DNA of 64,000 bases, taken from the NCBI RefSeq assembly GCF_003254395.2, contig NC_037650.1, forward strand, positions 4,960,071 to 5,024,070. The letters are read 5' to 3'. The notes below the pieces were generated by a model, which did no database searches, was not told where the DNA came from, and saw only the letters and a program-made list of their open reading frames with translations. The position numbers and the translations under genes were made by a program. The stretch comes from Apis mellifera (Eukaryota > Arthropoda > Insecta > Hymenoptera > Apidae). How positions within the stretch are numbered: the first letter of the stretch is position 1; each line of letters begins with the position of its first letter. Of the stretch, positions 12,200-25,935 are shown one piece after another.

Positions 12200-13700
12200 A
12201 GATTTGTTAAATTATCTTAGGAATCGATCATACGAGGATTTAAATTTACAAGGAATTTCGAATCCTCCCTCCTTGTTTTTCTCTCCCTCGCTCGAGGGAG
12301 AAGAGTGAAACAATCCCATTCGACCGAGTTACATTTAATGCTTTCCATGTAATCTACCGTCCTTATCTCGCGCAGTTTACCTCGAGGAGATCTCGCCGGG
12401 CAATTAGCAGGATAATTGCAATAAATATCCAACCGCGTTTACTCGTGGAAAGGTATTACCTCGAGACAGAGAGAGAGAGAGAGAGAATGGAGGAAAAAGC
12501 GAGGATGCATTATCGCCATTTCTGGCGTCTCGTTGATTCTTCACAAAGAAGATATCGATCCCCGTATCCCGCAGATCTCTCGCTATTTTACGAGAAATCT
12601 GATAGCGACTCGGAGGGGGAGGGATATCGATGCATGTTAATAAAGATTCCGGTGATCTTTGCACGGAAACTGGCGCGCATTCGTGGCAGCGCATCGTCGC
12701 CATGCGAATGCCTCGCTCACGGTTCCGCTGTGAAACGCACAAACTCTTTGTACTTTGGAGTGGCGTGCAATAGCGCGGAATGCATTCCGCTCCCAGCGAC
12801 CGGTCGTTTGTTTCGAATCGCAACGATTTCTATTTACAGTGGCGTGATTGACTGCTGCTATCGATTAATCCAGGCATCGCTTTCTTCCATTTTTTCCTCC
12901 CATTTTTTCGCCCCTTCTTCTCTCCCTTTCTCTCTCTCTTTCCTATTTATTCGTTCCATCTATTCGAAAGCGAAACGTTTTCGACCCGCGAGCGAGAAAG
13001 TGTACATGCCTCCTTTATCCCTAAATAGCGAAGCATTTTCATCGTGAATTTCTCTCTTTGCGATCTTCTTCGATCGTCTCTCTCCTCCTCCTCCTCCTCC
13101 CGTTCTAATTCCATCACACGCGAAATTAACATTGAAACGGATATTATTACCATTTCGAGTCGTATTCGCAACGTTCAACAATTGATCGTTCATCGATTCA
13201 TCAAGATTATAAACCTCCATCGGGAAGCATTTTATTACGTACGATCGCCACTTTAGCGTTCCGCCTGACTAAGCGTCTACCTATACCACTGTCTATCATG
13301 ATCGGCTTTCTATCCGAGAAACGACGAGCGATCGATTTAAAATTCTAATGCGGCAACTTTGTTCGTTCTCGGAGCACGGATACGCAGCAGCCAGGAAATA
13401 GGTTAGCTTGTTCCTATGCCACAGTCTTCCTTTCTTCTTCCCTCCTCCCATTTCACTCTCCGTCCTCGCCTCCTCCATTTTCCTCGCTCACTTTCCCCCA
13501 AGAATTCGGGGGAGAAGATTGACTCTGGCTCCCCCGGAATCGGACCAAGTCAAAGGGTTGTGCAACCATACCACCACGGTTCCAATGTCATGCAAACTCG
13601 ATTCCTCTCGGTCGGGATCTTCCGCGCCTCTCCTCTTCCTTTCTTTTCGTTTTGTTGCCTTCTTCCCTTCTCCGCGGGTTTCTTTTCGTTTCGAATGGCT
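12200..13700. other. Unique DNA with a GA run, no gene recognised
   Basis: A GA microsatellite occupies 12464-12487. A plus-strand frame of about 200 codons starts beside it and a minus-strand frame of 139 codons overlaps it. Neither shows a recognisable domain, and the plus-strand frame ends in a Ser/Phe-rich low-complexity tail. Confidence 0.35.
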
Positions 13701-13708
13701 AACCCGTG

Positions 13709-13825
13709 CCGAATTTTTCCGAGGCTAATCACGGAACGGCGGATAAATATGTATGACGGGTCTCGACCGCGAATATCCCGAGAGAAGACAGAGCGCGGAG
13801 AATAAAACGGGATACGTGGAATTCA
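13709..13825 (+). repeat. Diverged direct duplication, copy A
   Basis: This matches 13993-14135. Shared blocks in the same order are CGAATTTTTC, CGGCTAAT/GAGGCTAAT, GATAAATATGTA, a TCTCG-CC-CG-ATATC-CGAGAGAA block and GATACGTGGA. The two copies are about 285-305 bases apart. Copy A lacks the GA microsatellite present in copy B. Read in one frame from the shared ATG (13749), both copies encode SRPRISRE. Confidence 0.7.
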
Positions 13826-13992
13826 TTTATTTTCTATTCGCGTCACCGCAATATAATTATTTATTATCGTTTACCCTTGGAAAGATGGCAGAGAAATCGT
13901 TGAGATCGGCGCGATAAACGCGTTTAAAGAAAGCTTGGTCTTCCCTTCGCATCATCTCTTCTCTAGTGTTCTTCTCTCGAGTGCTACTCCCG

Positions 13993-14018
13993 TCGAATTT
14001 TTCTGCGGCTAATGACGA

Positions 14019-14049
<31 letters not shown>

Positions 14050-14135
14050 TAAATATGTACGTCAGATCTCGGCCACGGATATCTCGAGAGAATAGAACGG
14101 AGGAAGAGGATAAAATATATGATACGTGGATTACG
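13993..14135 (+). repeat. Diverged direct duplication, copy B with GA expansion
   Basis: The second copy of the block at 13709-13825. A GA/GAAA run (14015-14049) sits between the CGGCTAATGACGAAG part and the ATAAATATG part, which accounts for the extra length. Downstream of the shared ATG (14055) the frame stays open to 14525, whereas copy A stops after 18 more codons. No protein family is recognised. Confidence 0.7.
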
Positions 14136-14149
14136 AAATCATTAAAATT

Positions 14150-17100
14150 GTACAACTGTTTTGGAAAAATCTGGAACGCTGGGGAACTCGGGATACCAGA
14201 AATTAGACGAAAATCGTCCCCCAGAAAAAATTCCCCTCCGTTTCGAATGTTTCGTCCTCATTACCGAAAGACGCATTTTTACTTTTCCATTCTTTCGCGA
14301 GCAACGTTTTCAACCGCGAGCGTCATGAAGGGGGCGAGGGGCGAGGGGGAGATCCCTCGTAAAAATTCGTGGATTAAAATGGGCGAGTTAAGTTCTCGGA
14401 TGAAAACGCGAAATATCAGGCCGAGGACCCGCCGAGTCGCAAAAGGATCATCCATGCCGGATCGGGATGGGAAACAACGATTTCGACGTATAACCTTACC
14501 GCGACCCACATTTCAAATCGACTAAATAAAATGGGTCGCTCTGTATGCAACGCGACGATCCGGAAATCCTTTCTCTTTTCCTCGCTGATCCTCGCGTCGC
14601 GGCGAAATAGCATTCGAGCTCGAATCTACACGCTCTCCTATCCGCCCCCTCCCACCTCCACGTCAATCTCTGCCTCCTACTTCCGTATTTCCATTCTATA
14701 TATGTACATATAGAATACATACATGTATATATCGATACGATTTCGAAGTTGGGCATCCTCGCTTCGAAATTCGACCACGTACGATCCGTTCCACCTGCGA
14801 ACTAAACCTTTCGAGCGCAGCGTTTGTAAAGCGTCTACCGACTTGTGCGAGATAACCTGGTTTCCAACCTTGGACCTTGGAGTTTTGATGAATCGGGGAT
14901 CGCTGGAGTGGAATAAGAAAAAAATAAAATAGAATTTTCGTTAATACAAAGGAATAATATTTCATCCGATAAAAATGATCTACGTGATCTACTTTTCTTG
15001 CGCGTTAATTTCTTTGAAAATTTAAAAGAGAAGGAAAGGGATGAAATCCGCGGATGAAAGAGCGCGGAATTAATTATATAATTGGAAATGTATCGTGCCT
15101 CTATTTGCGGATCACTTAACGCGATGGATCGCGATTATTCGATCTCCGTGTAAACCGAATTTTACGCCAAGATTCTTTCGCATCTCATCATTGCTGCTTG
15201 CATTGGAAATTGAATTCCTTCGTGTCTCTCTTCCCATCCGTAATTTACCTTCTCGATACAAGCTCCTTTAACAAACAATTCTCGAATATAAGAAGCGTTC
15301 CATGTAAGACGCTCGCAGCGTTTGACGTAAAGGAAATTTCGATACTCGAATGGGGTAACGACAGGAAATTCCGAACGGTATAAATTCGCGACGGCTGGGA
15401 AATAATGTTCCCTACGATCGATAGATCGCGCGAGGAAAAAAGAAAAGAAGAAGAAAAGAAAGAAGAAGGAAAAAAGTCGCGCATCGATGATTTATCGACG
15501 ATCCGTCTGTCTCAACTTTATATCCCCGGAAACGATCGGAAACGACTCTCTTCCCCATCGATCTGTTTACCCGATCCGAAACGATCCGTGCGGTTCTAAT
15601 TCCGCTTTCCAACCATTGTCCCTTTTCTTCTTCCGGGCGATCGTTGAAACTGCGACGAAACTTCGCCCGAAATTCCCCGTGCCAAAATTGGCGCGAATCC
15701 GAGTTAGAGCGGTTAACGCGCCAGTCTGAGCACCGTTCCCTGAAACTGAAACGAGCAGAATTTCTTTGATACGAGTTTCGAGCGTGGCTGCATACCGATT
15801 ATCCGACGCGAGGATCGTTGCCGAGGGAGGGGAGGTTTATTAATAAACGCTATTTACGCGACGCGCGAACGAAATGTCGCCGTCCGTATCGGGAGGGGGA
15901 GGGAGAGGATTCAACTGCGCGGAATTTTTATTAGCTCGAGTCGAACGTGTTCCCAATAAAACGCTCATTTCCGTGTTCGATTACACGCAAACGGATCGAT
16001 AGGATCCCTGTCGGACTGGAAACAACGACGCGGGATCAATTATCGTTGATCAGAATCGATCGACGTTCGGCCAGCGGGATAGGCTTTAATTAAATACAAG
16101 CTGGGATTCGTTGAGAACGGGATGGGAGGGGAGGGAAAAAAAGAAAAATATAGGAAGGAGGGAGGACGAGTCTCGTGGACGCGCGCGTATGAATTTCCCC
16201 GTGGAACTTAGCGCGTGGAATCCGCGCTCGAAAGGGGTCAAAGGAGAAAGATAAAAGGGCCGGGAGCGTGCATTTGTCGGCGAGGCGAATCGAAAGCCTC
16301 GCGAACAGGAATTTAATCACCGATGAAAATTACGCGCGACGCGACGTAAAAGTTGGAGCATGCGCCACCCTTTATCCGACTCCTTTCATCGATATTAATT
16401 TATATTTTATTCCTTCCTCCCTCTCCCCTTCGAAGAACCTCGGTTATTATTTCATTCTGTTCGCCCGTTTCCCGTCTTTTCCCGTTTCGATCGTGCAACG
16501 AATCCTCGGATTTAATCCTCGCGATTGATCATTTCAAATGTGCTTTAGTTTTTTGTTCGAGAGTCGAAGCGGAGGAATATGTATAAATGGAAGGGAAGGA
16601 CTGTATTTATTGTTAATGAAATTTTTACGAGGTTGAAATTCGAGAAGCTTGTGAACCCTTCAAGGCCGGTTCAATTTCAATTCCATCGATGATAGGAAAT
16701 TACGATTCGGTTACGAGCTCGGTCAAAGCAAGATTAAAACGTAACCCGTTCGCGAGAATACGCGTTCACGCTCGGATGTTTCTCTGATATTTTCCCTCGA
16801 ATCCTTTGCAAGTCTTTTAAAACAGCAAAACAAATAATTTAAACATTTCTTTTCTTTTTTTCTCGCGATTCAATTTTCGACTTATTATTCTCAGAAGTCA
16901 ATCGGTGTTTTCATTCTCTGAACAATCTCTTTATTATTTAAATAAAATACAGATCGATCGAATATTAAATCGATATGGAATAGTTGTTCGATCGTTTAAA
17001 CTTAACATCTAACTTTTCTGATAATTTCTAATTGGATCTTCCGTTCTTTCTTCCTCCTGTTGAAACATTTTTTTCTTCTTTCCTTTCCTTTCTTTTCTCT

Positions 17101-18950
17101 TTCGATCGCTGAGATCAGATTCACGTAAGAATTTTTGCGGGGATAGTGGCGCAGCTCGTGAGGTTACCGCGACGTGGATGTCAATGTCGTTGATTCTCCG
17201 GCGCACGTGCGCCCCGGGTCGATAATAACCCTCTGACAAACGTACGTCGCGTTCCTCGCGAAACGACTTGTTCTTCCACTCGCACGTGGAAACGCTTGGA
17301 GCGTGTCACCCTTCGAAACCCCTGCGAGATCGGAAGCACGAGACACAATGTTCTTACTCGGCGCGACCTGCGGGATACAGTTTTCGAGCGGAGAGAAGAA
17401 TTCAACGCGGAAACACTCTCTGCTCTGTGTATTTTTAGGAAAAATATAACGGAAGACGAGAATTAATTCCTCTGACTCTCATTTTTATTAATTCCTCTTT
17501 TTCGTTAAAAATTTATGAAACGTTTATTTATATATAGAGAGAAAGAGAGAAAGAGAGAGAGGATTGTTCTCTAAAGTTTATGGAATCAAAGTTTCTACAT
17601 TAAAGAAAGCTTAACAGTACGAGGAAGGTTGAAAAGTGGTCGAAGGCTTTACCAGAGACGCGACTAATTGGCCACAATTAGCGCGCTTAAGCTCGCGTCC
17701 GAGCTGAATCTTGTTCGACAAAAACACGGAACGTCAAAGGGGGGTAGATATAGGTGGTCGGAGGCCGGACAAAGAAGCGCGAGTCGACGGCGAGAAGGGT
17801 GGAGAGACGTGAGCGATGGGAAATAAGGGAAAAGGGTGGAGGAATCGGAAAGTGGTTCGCTCGAATAGAGAGAGAGAGAGAGAGAGAAGAGCTTGGAGTG
17901 GGAAAAAGGGGTGGAAGAAGGCGGTGGAAGAAATAGAAGAGGAGGAAGAAGATCGAGCAAGTGAATGTAATTGGCTTGAGCTGGCGCTATCTTGCCAGTC
18001 AAGCAGTTTCTCAGCTCGGTCGCTATCAGCGCGAATATAAATTCACCTCCTTTTATTTTTACCCGCCGTCTAAGTTGTTCCTCCTTTACCCTAGACACCC
18101 TTTCCCACCCCTCGCTTCCACGCCCTTTCATCCTGCACTCTTTGCTGCCTAGGATTAACGGGGTTAATTTGTTTTGAGCACGCTCGAGGAAAACTTTCGA
18201 CTCCCCGGGCTCGAGTATCGACGCCTCGACCACTGACCGTCGATATTCAAGGGAGAAGGTGGCCGGAAACAGCGTGGAATAAGGACGTGGCTCACGTCAC
18301 GAGAAATTAGCGAATTAGCTCGACCTCTTTGCTATCGTGTTCCTCCCCTCGTTTTATTTTTCAATCACCGATCCATTCCCTCATTGATACGTCAATCGAC
18401 ACGCAAATCACTATTGATCCGAGGAATGGCATTTCAAATTCATTGTCACTGCCATTCGCGCTTTCGTTTCGAGTTTTCCCTTCAGAGGAAAGAAACAAGA
18501 AACAATTTTGGAAATTAACATTTCTTATGAACGACTCAGAAATTGGAAAACATGATGAACGATGCATTTCGTGTCCGATCAGTGATATTCTTTATCCACT
18601 TTATAATATACGTATATAAGATCTGTATAATAAATTCGTCCAACTCTGTTCTTCTGAAAATAAAACTATATATCGCGGTGAAATTTTTCATCGACCGTGA
18701 AACACGTGATGATCGTTGTTATTACGAAGTTATCAGCGGGGAGAAATCTTCTCGAAATCGAGGCATCGATCTCGTTACAATTATCCACACGAGCACGGGT
18801 TTAATTGGAAGTTTCTCGACCTATTTTCTACGATCGTCGAAATGGGCTTGGTTTTTCCCAGAAAAATGGAAGGAACGAACTTCTTCGGGAAAGATTATCC
18901 ACTCAGCAATTACAAGGGAGAGCGTGTGCAATGACGTGTTGAGTCTTAAC
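14150..18950. other. Mostly unique DNA, no gene recognised
   Basis: Simple sequences include TA/ATGTACAT text at 14696-14735, A/G-rich DNA at 15425-15475, GA runs at 17536-17561 and 17867-17888, and purine-rich DNA at 17752-17950. A minus-strand frame of 189 codons (17664-18233) is mainly Ser/Leu/Pro from the C/T-rich strand. An 8-bp CRE-type palindrome, TGACGTCA, lies at 18956-18963 just beyond the end. Confidence 0.4.
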
Positions 18951-19017
18951 GAAGGTGACGTCAATGCGCTGTAATAGTTCGCGCCAATATCGCGTGGCAC
19001 GGGAAAGTTTTGTGCTG

Positions 19018-19055
<38 letters not shown>

Positions 19056-19060
19056 TCGTC
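19018..19060. repeat. (GTC)n trinucleotide microsatellite
   Basis: A CGT/GTC run of about 14 copies with a single GCC interruption. CpG-containing trinucleotide repeats of this length are conspicuous; a second one occurs at 26288-26328. Confidence 0.85.
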
Positions 19061-19325
19061 GACCCTCTCTCCTAGATAAGAGTCCTATTGAAGAAGCTGC
19101 GATTAATTGTGGCCCCGATTAAACCTGTTCGATATCTAGCCAACCGATAGACGTGTTTGTCGCACTTGCGTGAATTTAACCTGGTTAGAAATCTTCTCTC
19201 TGTTGTAAACTGAGCCCCGTCTGGCATTGTTCCGAATCAAATTACGTCGAGACCATTTCAAGAATGAATTAAACGATTTGGCAAAATTTCTCCATTCGGA
19301 GTCTCTTAAATTTGGAAACAGGGTT

Positions 19326-19545
19326 TTTCTTTTTTTTTTTTTTTTTTCTTTGAGTCTCGAATTCGGAACGAGAAGAGAAATTAAATATTTATAATATCTT
19401 TTTTCTTTTCGTTTCTTCTTTTTTTTTTTTCTTTTTTTTGGTAATTAGAACAGTATAATAGTGACGCGATGTCACGATCTATCGTGGAAATTAAATTTGT
19501 TAGGTTGGAAGGGGTTCTTTTTTTTTCTTTTTTTTTTTTTTTTAG
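19326..19545 (+). repeat. Cluster of three poly-T runs
   Basis: T-rich runs lie at about 19326-19350, 19398-19439 and 19516-19543, with unique sequence between them. They could be A-tails of decayed minus-strand retroposons, but no retroposon body or target duplication is visible. Confidence 0.7.
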
Positions 19546-19549
19546 CAAG

Positions 19550-22500
19550 CAGGTTGTTTCTTTGATTAAAAACACGTGTAATTATAGAAGTCGTAGACGG
19601 TCCGCAGGCGTCTCTCGCCTCTAATATTTTACTCATTTTAGTCGGAAAATCTTGCGAGCAGTGCCGTGTGCAGCAGTAATTATTCATAGCAATTACGCTG
19701 TTTCCCGACTTGCACAAAGGCGCACCCTTTTTACGAGTGTTTCTCGTACGCGGCCCTACGGGGGATATTGTTAAAAGTAATATCATCGCGTTTAACCTAA
19801 CATCGTAGAAATAAAAATTTGTCCGGCATTTGTACGAATTTTCAAGTTCCACTTACGGGACCGACATATACATCTATTTTATTTATAAATAAAACCGAGG
19901 ATGATTCGCGCGATGAAGCATGATCGTTTCTTTAAAAAAAAGGACGATATCTTATACACACGAGATCAAGTAATTTATATTACACGCTGAAGAATTATCC
20001 TGAAATTTTAATTTACATTTCGTGAAAGTTGACGAAAGAAATGGTCTGAGTAATTTTATCTAAAAAAAAAATTTCAAGTTTAAAACGTTCACGGTTTTTT
20101 CTCGCAATTTCGAAATTAAAATTCTCTTCGATTAAATTTCCTTCTAAAATTTGTTTCGGAATTGCAATACATTTTTAAGATATAAAAAACGTATCCCGTG
20201 TCCGTAAAAATTCCGCGTCTTCGATTTCAAATTTTTAGCCGAAAAATTTAGGCGAACGAAATTACGATGGAGGATCGAGGGCGTCGAAATCGCCTCGTTA
20301 GCCGGGGAGAAAAGTCGTTTCGAGGGGATATCGTGGTCGTTCAGTTGTGGAACCTGATTCCGGGAACGGGGTACAAAATGGAGGTAGTTCCGGAGTTTTA
20401 TTCCGCCGATCTTTGGACGATTTAATGCCTGTAAATTTGGAAAGGGAACAGTAGTTGCGGCGATATTGCGCTTGGCTCCGAGGTTGAGGAAAATATCGGG
20501 GAAGCATGAGGAACGATGAAGGAAGAAGGGAAGGATGGAATTGTTCGATATTCGAGGAACGTCACGGAATGGCACGCGACGATCACGACTTCGGTCGTTA
20601 GGAGTTCAATTATTGCTTCGAGATCGTGACAAATAGACTCCGCGAAGGGAAGTTTATCATTATTTGCCGCTGCGCTAAACTTCTCTCCCCTTCTCTCCTC
20701 TTAATTTCTGCTCAATCGTTTATTTCAACAACGCCCCCTTTCCTCGATTCGATTTAAATTCTCTTTTTTTTTCCCCCGGTGATTCACACCCATCGTCTCG
20801 AACGATTCATTTTTCCCTTCCCTCCGTGCGCCGTTAAAGCTTTCTCCCTTTCCCTCCTCCACCCCCTCCCCTTCTCCCTCGTTACTCGTTAACTTACACA
20901 GTTCCGCTGACCGTAAAATTCCACCCCTTGTGAAAATCATCCAACGACCGCGGATTCGACTTTCCCCCTTGGAGATTCGCCTTTAGGAACTAATCATCCC
21001 CAATCTTTCCCACCGGCACTCCGTCTAATTAGATCGTTAATCACCTTGTCATACACTTCCGCGTGGGACGGCCGAGATTTAACGCCACGACGACGTAATA
21101 AACGACCAATCTATCCACGTTGGCCCGCGAACAGAGATTGGCCCCCTCGCCCCCTCACCCCCGGTTACACGGTGGTGAGAGCGCATAAAAAGAGTTGGCC
21201 GCGCATAGACGCACACGTACACAAGCTCGGTTCGTTCGTTACGCCTTTCATGACTATCTGATGCACGTTGCCAACGTGATAGATGTTTATGCCTCGCGCG
21301 ACACTCCATTTGCCCTTATTTTCCGGACATATCCGCAACTCCTGCCTCCCTGTCGCCAACCCCTTTACCTCCTCCTCCTCCTCCTCCTCCTCCATCTCCT
21401 CCACCTCTTCTGTCGCGTTGTACACCGTTGGATATTACCGTTCTTTATACTTTCAAAGGGGACCGACGGCGTCTCGGTGGAAAACGGAAACAGGGAGGGA
21501 GGGAGGAGGGACCGGTTGCTCACCGTATATGTTGCTATGTGTTACGCGTTTCCGCCGTATATACACGGTGTACTCGTATAAAGGGAAGCTTATGCTGTGG
21601 TCGATCGAACGGGCCGGACGAGAGGAGGGAAAGAGAGGAGTCGTTTTCCTTTCCTCCCCTCTCTATACGCTCGATACTCGATACACGGCCAAGGCTTTCA
21701 TCCCCTGTCCCTGTGTTACCGCTGCAATTAATTCGATTTTTCATTCGGGGACACTGGCACCGACACCGAGTCTCGGTCTCCTCCTCCTCCTCCTCCTCCT
21801 TTCTTCTTTGTTTCCTCCTCCTGTTTGACGGAATTGACTTTTAATATCGCGTTTGTTAACGGGCGCTATAAGAAACTGGGTGAATAATGAGATTGGGAAG
21901 GGGGAGGGGAAAAAAGCGGAAAACGAGGTGCTTTTGGTATCGACGTTTTTAATTTTATTTAATCGGATCGGGAACGTTTTCCTCTCGATAAAGATTGCAA
22001 GTTTCTCTGAGAGGGGATTGTGCATTTTGTAACTTTTGAGCTCATTCTCCTTCGATTCGAGCAACAAGATTGTGTTGAAACAATGATTTCGATGAATAAT
22101 TGAATAATTGAAAATTTTATCCGCAACGGATTTAGATAAGAGAAAAGTATTTGGATTTTAATTTTAATTTCTTTTCTTTTCTTCCCTTCCTCCCCGTCTC
22201 CAATCTAATCATAGAATCGAATAATATCGAAGTTTTAATTATCGTGGCACAAAAAGACGAAAAGCGAGTTTCAGTGAATAAAAAAATCTTATACAAGATT
22301 TTTATTAATAATTCTTATATTTTCGAATACAGTATATACGAAGATAAAGAGGAACATCGGTTCAAGAATGACGATCTCATCCTTGATCTTCGATCGAACC
22401 CGTGTATATTAATTAAGCTAAGAGACACCGATCCATCGAACTAATTGACCTATAATTACGACGTATTCATAGTTGCACGCCGCTGTGTATTTATTCAGAC

Positions 22501-25400
22501 ACGGCTCGTCGGCGCGCCTCTATAGTCGACTCGCGTGCAAAATTGATCGTTGAACGTGTCTCGTTCCCTGCACCGATGACGTAACTCTGGTAATGCACTT
22601 TTCAACCCGCCTCTCTCAAAGATCTCGCTTTACACTTTGTTTACGCGATAGCATCCCATCTTCCTTTCCTCTTCGAAAACTTCGCACGCGAGACGAGGCA
22701 TCGTTCGCGAAAAAAAAGAAAAAAAGAAAAAAATATCGCGAAATCTTCTTGCACCGCAGAAATGGCGAAAAGTCGAAATGGAGATATGCGAAAGGATATT
22801 TATTTTACGACGAGATCGATCGAAAATTACTTTACCCTCCCCCCTGTTACGATTTAGACGCCGATGAGCGAAATTCATTTCGGAATTTAAATTCTATCCT
22901 TGGAGCAAATGTACTCTAACCCTTCGCTTTAATCGTGGTAATCCCTCACCCTCCTCCCCCACCCGACGTAGCCCCGGTGAAAATCGATTTAATCTCCTCC
23001 ATGAGAATTAATAGAGAAGCTGGTCGTTATATTTTCCCCGATTTTCTCGGTGAATTTATGACGCCACATGCGCCACGTGGGATGGCCGAGTCTAAATAAT
23101 ATTCATTGATATTCGTTGATTTTTTATTGGGACGGAGAGTGGACGGGGGGGAGAGCAAAGTCGATATCGGTCGGTCGCTGCACTCGTCGGAGCTTCGTTT
23201 CGTTTAAAAAACTTAACGAAAATTTTCGAGGAGGAACCGGTCCGGTTTCCGGTAGATTTTTGAACGGTAGATTTATGAACGCTATGCAAATTCAACGTTA
23301 CAGTTTTCGAAAAGTTTTTAAAATTTACGTGCAAACCTAATTCTTATTCGACCGCGTTCTTCGCCGGGGGAACAAGATATATGTATATATATATATATAT
23401 ATATGTATTATTCCTCATTCCTGTTTCGTTAAAGAGAGTATTCCGAAGAATTGTTTGAGGAATGCCGTCCATAAAAAATCTTGACGGTTACGAGCGCCCT
23501 TGTATCCGATCAAGTCCCTTTTTTCGAAGTACCTTTCTTTTTTACGAGTTTCTGTACACGATACAGGGTTAACAATGGCGCGTTACTCGATTACACGGAG
23601 AAATGGAGAGGAAAAGAGAGAGAAAGAGAGACAGTGATAAAATGTTGATGAACGCAGACGAGATTATTCCGCGAATTTCGCTTTTGCCGAGAAACGTGAT
23701 AATCGTGTAACGGGAATAGAATAAAGAGAACGGAAAAAAAAAAGGAATGCACTGTCGGAATATTTATACATCACGGACAGGAGAGATGATCTCCTTTGTC
23801 AGAAAACGAAACTTTCCGCGGAGGCTCGTAATGGGGAGAGACAGTGGGTCGTGGTACGTGGTTCGATTTGGATTAACGCCAGCATCGACATTAGTCTTTG
23901 GCTTCGCGTTCGAACGAGGAATAAATTGGAAAAGAGCTTATCGCGTGATATTCGAACGCCGTTTCGCGTCTACGTTAATCTTGGACTTGTCCAGATCACG
24001 TTATCCACGTGGCCGGCAATGCTGCTACAGATACGCCGTTATCTCCCGCTTCATACGGTAATGTCCACTCATTTGTTTAACGCTAGTTCATTTGCGGGAT
24101 ATGGTTATGGACCAATAATGCAATAAATCTCGGTATCCGCGTTGACAAATTGACGAGAAGATACGAATCGTTTCTTTTTTATTTCTCTCCCTATCTAATC
24201 TGGATGGAATAACCTTTGGAATTTCTCTTTCGTACTTTGAAAATCGAACAATAAATTATACTCGTTTCAAAAAAATATCTATCAATACGAGAACGAAAAC
24301 GTTTCCAATTGAAACGCGATAGATATCTCGTTTGTCGCTGCACGACAGCGCGTAAGTGGCAAGGAAAAGGAGGATCGCAAATACGGTGGTCGAATTATAC
24401 GCATCATGGAACACAGGTCGTAATCGCAAATGAGTTTAATGGGTTTAGCGTTTGCCTCGCGTGCGATCGTGCGGTTTGTTCGTAACGGAACAATCTGAAA
24501 ACAATTTGCGAGACACGTATGTAGACACTCGAAAACTATTTACTACATATGAATGCAGCAGGGGGGGAAGAGTAACGGGGGAGGAGATGCGGGCGACGAA
24601 TCTCGGCCGAGGCCGGCCTGGGAGTTGCTCACGACCGTTCCTCTCTCCTCCCACCAAGTCGATATTAATTATTCCGTCGCGGACGAGCAATTTATAGGAG
24701 TTATTATTGTTTACCACCGTTTCACACGACGGGCAGAAATTTTCCAGAAATTCCGACCGATCGATCATTACATCGCAACCCGTTATTCCATTTCATTAAC
24801 AATGCTCGAACCGCTGCGAGAATTATCAGCCGCGCAATTTCCCTCCTCCACGAATTAATCGTGGAACAAGGCATGTTTAAACTATATTACGTATCTATCT
24901 TCGTTTCGAGGTATTAACAGATATTTAAAAAACGCGTTAACGAGTGTACGCCTTGCACGGGGATACTCGAAATAATTGTATGTCAATTTGTATTTTGCAT
25001 CGATCGTCGAGGAGACGCGGTTAACCGGAAAAATTGGAATCTAAAAATCTCGAGTAGATTTCACCTCTAATTTAATTATTTTGGACGAAATTTCGATCGA
25101 ATCTATTTAAAAGGTTTGGATTGGAAATGTCCGAGTTTGCGACTGTTTTTTCGATCTTGGATCCTTCTTGGATTCCGTTCCATTCTCGCGTCGCATCCGT
25201 CATCCGTGAAAATTTACGGCGCAGTGGCGTAGTAAGACCGTTTAGATATCGATTACCGGTCTATCCTAGAGAGATGAGCGATTTGTATATATAGGGATAA
25301 TCGATTAGTCTGTTTACTGTGCGTGACCCTCGACTGGATTATGCCTGCAATCGATTAACGGGCGAATCGATCGACCACATTCGGTTAACAGATACTGATA
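19550..25400. other. Unique DNA with scattered microsatellites
   Basis: This includes CCT runs at 21369-21393 and 21779-21800, a TA run at 23377-23408 and A/G-rich text at 22710-22735. Minus-strand frames at 20144-20575 and 21741-22067 and a plus-strand frame at 22151-22444 were read and not recognised. Two overlapping 10-bp palindromes, CTCGGCCGAG and AGGCCGGCCT, lie at 24602-24619. Confidence 0.4.
22943..22964 (-). other. G-quadruplex motif
   Basis: The minus strand carries four G runs (G3, G5, G3, G3) with loops of 1, 4 and 3 bases, weaker than the other quadruplex motifs in the window because of the longer loops. Confidence 0.5.
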
Positions 25401-25935
25401 CATCCTACTACAATTAACCGCTTAGCGGTGTACTCAAATTACCTAATACTCTTCGTCACGTTGTATTGACTTTGAATCGTGGCTGGTGCGGTGTTGCTGC
25501 AACGATCCGACTTCGAAACGTTTATCCCCGTCGATCGCGAATCTATTCCCCGATCGAAGCCCCGTCTCGTTCATACTTGAAACGATCCTCATCCCTTTTC
25601 CAATCCAGACTATCTTTAATCGAATCAAATTCGAGAACGCTTCTAAAATATATCAAGGAAGGAGGAGTGAAAAGAAAGGAGGGAAAGAATCTTCTCGTTT
25701 GATCCGAAACATCCCTCTAACGAATCAATCCGACGTAAGAAAGAGAAGACGTAAGGAAGATCGTTGAAGGATACACAAGATTTCGCGTGCTCGAAATCCA
25801 AGGAAGGGGGGGCGCAAACAACGCGTGCAAACATGCACAAACGGGCGAAGAATCGCGGATGCATCGAGGATGCATCGAAAGCGCCCCATTTGGCGAGCAT
25901 TTCGTGAGCCTCGAGGATCCAACCCTCGTTCCCAG

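Larger units (their letters stand above)
8700..12200. other. Non-coding DNA rich in simple sequence
   Basis: This contains CT and GA runs (9461-9475, 9668-9702, 9890-9930), a 17-base A run (10092-10108), a TA run (10160-10180) and a C/T-rich stretch (11045-11130). Frames of 70-200 codons here cross these runs and give Lys/Arg/Glu or Ser/Phe/Leu strings. No gene is recognised. Confidence 0.45.

Noticed and set aside
12445..13047. Plus-strand 200-codon frame
   Set aside because: It begins beside a GA microsatellite (Glu-Arg run) and ends in a Ser/Phe-rich C/T tract. The middle shows no recognisable motif and the opposite strand is also open.
17664..18233. Minus-strand 189-codon frame
   Set aside because: It reads across purine-rich plus-strand DNA, giving Leu/Ser/Pro runs. 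There is no motif and it looks like a composition artefact.
19326..19545. Poly-T runs as tails of minus-strand retroposons
   Set aside because: No conserved retroposon body, promoter boxes or target-site duplication could be found around them.
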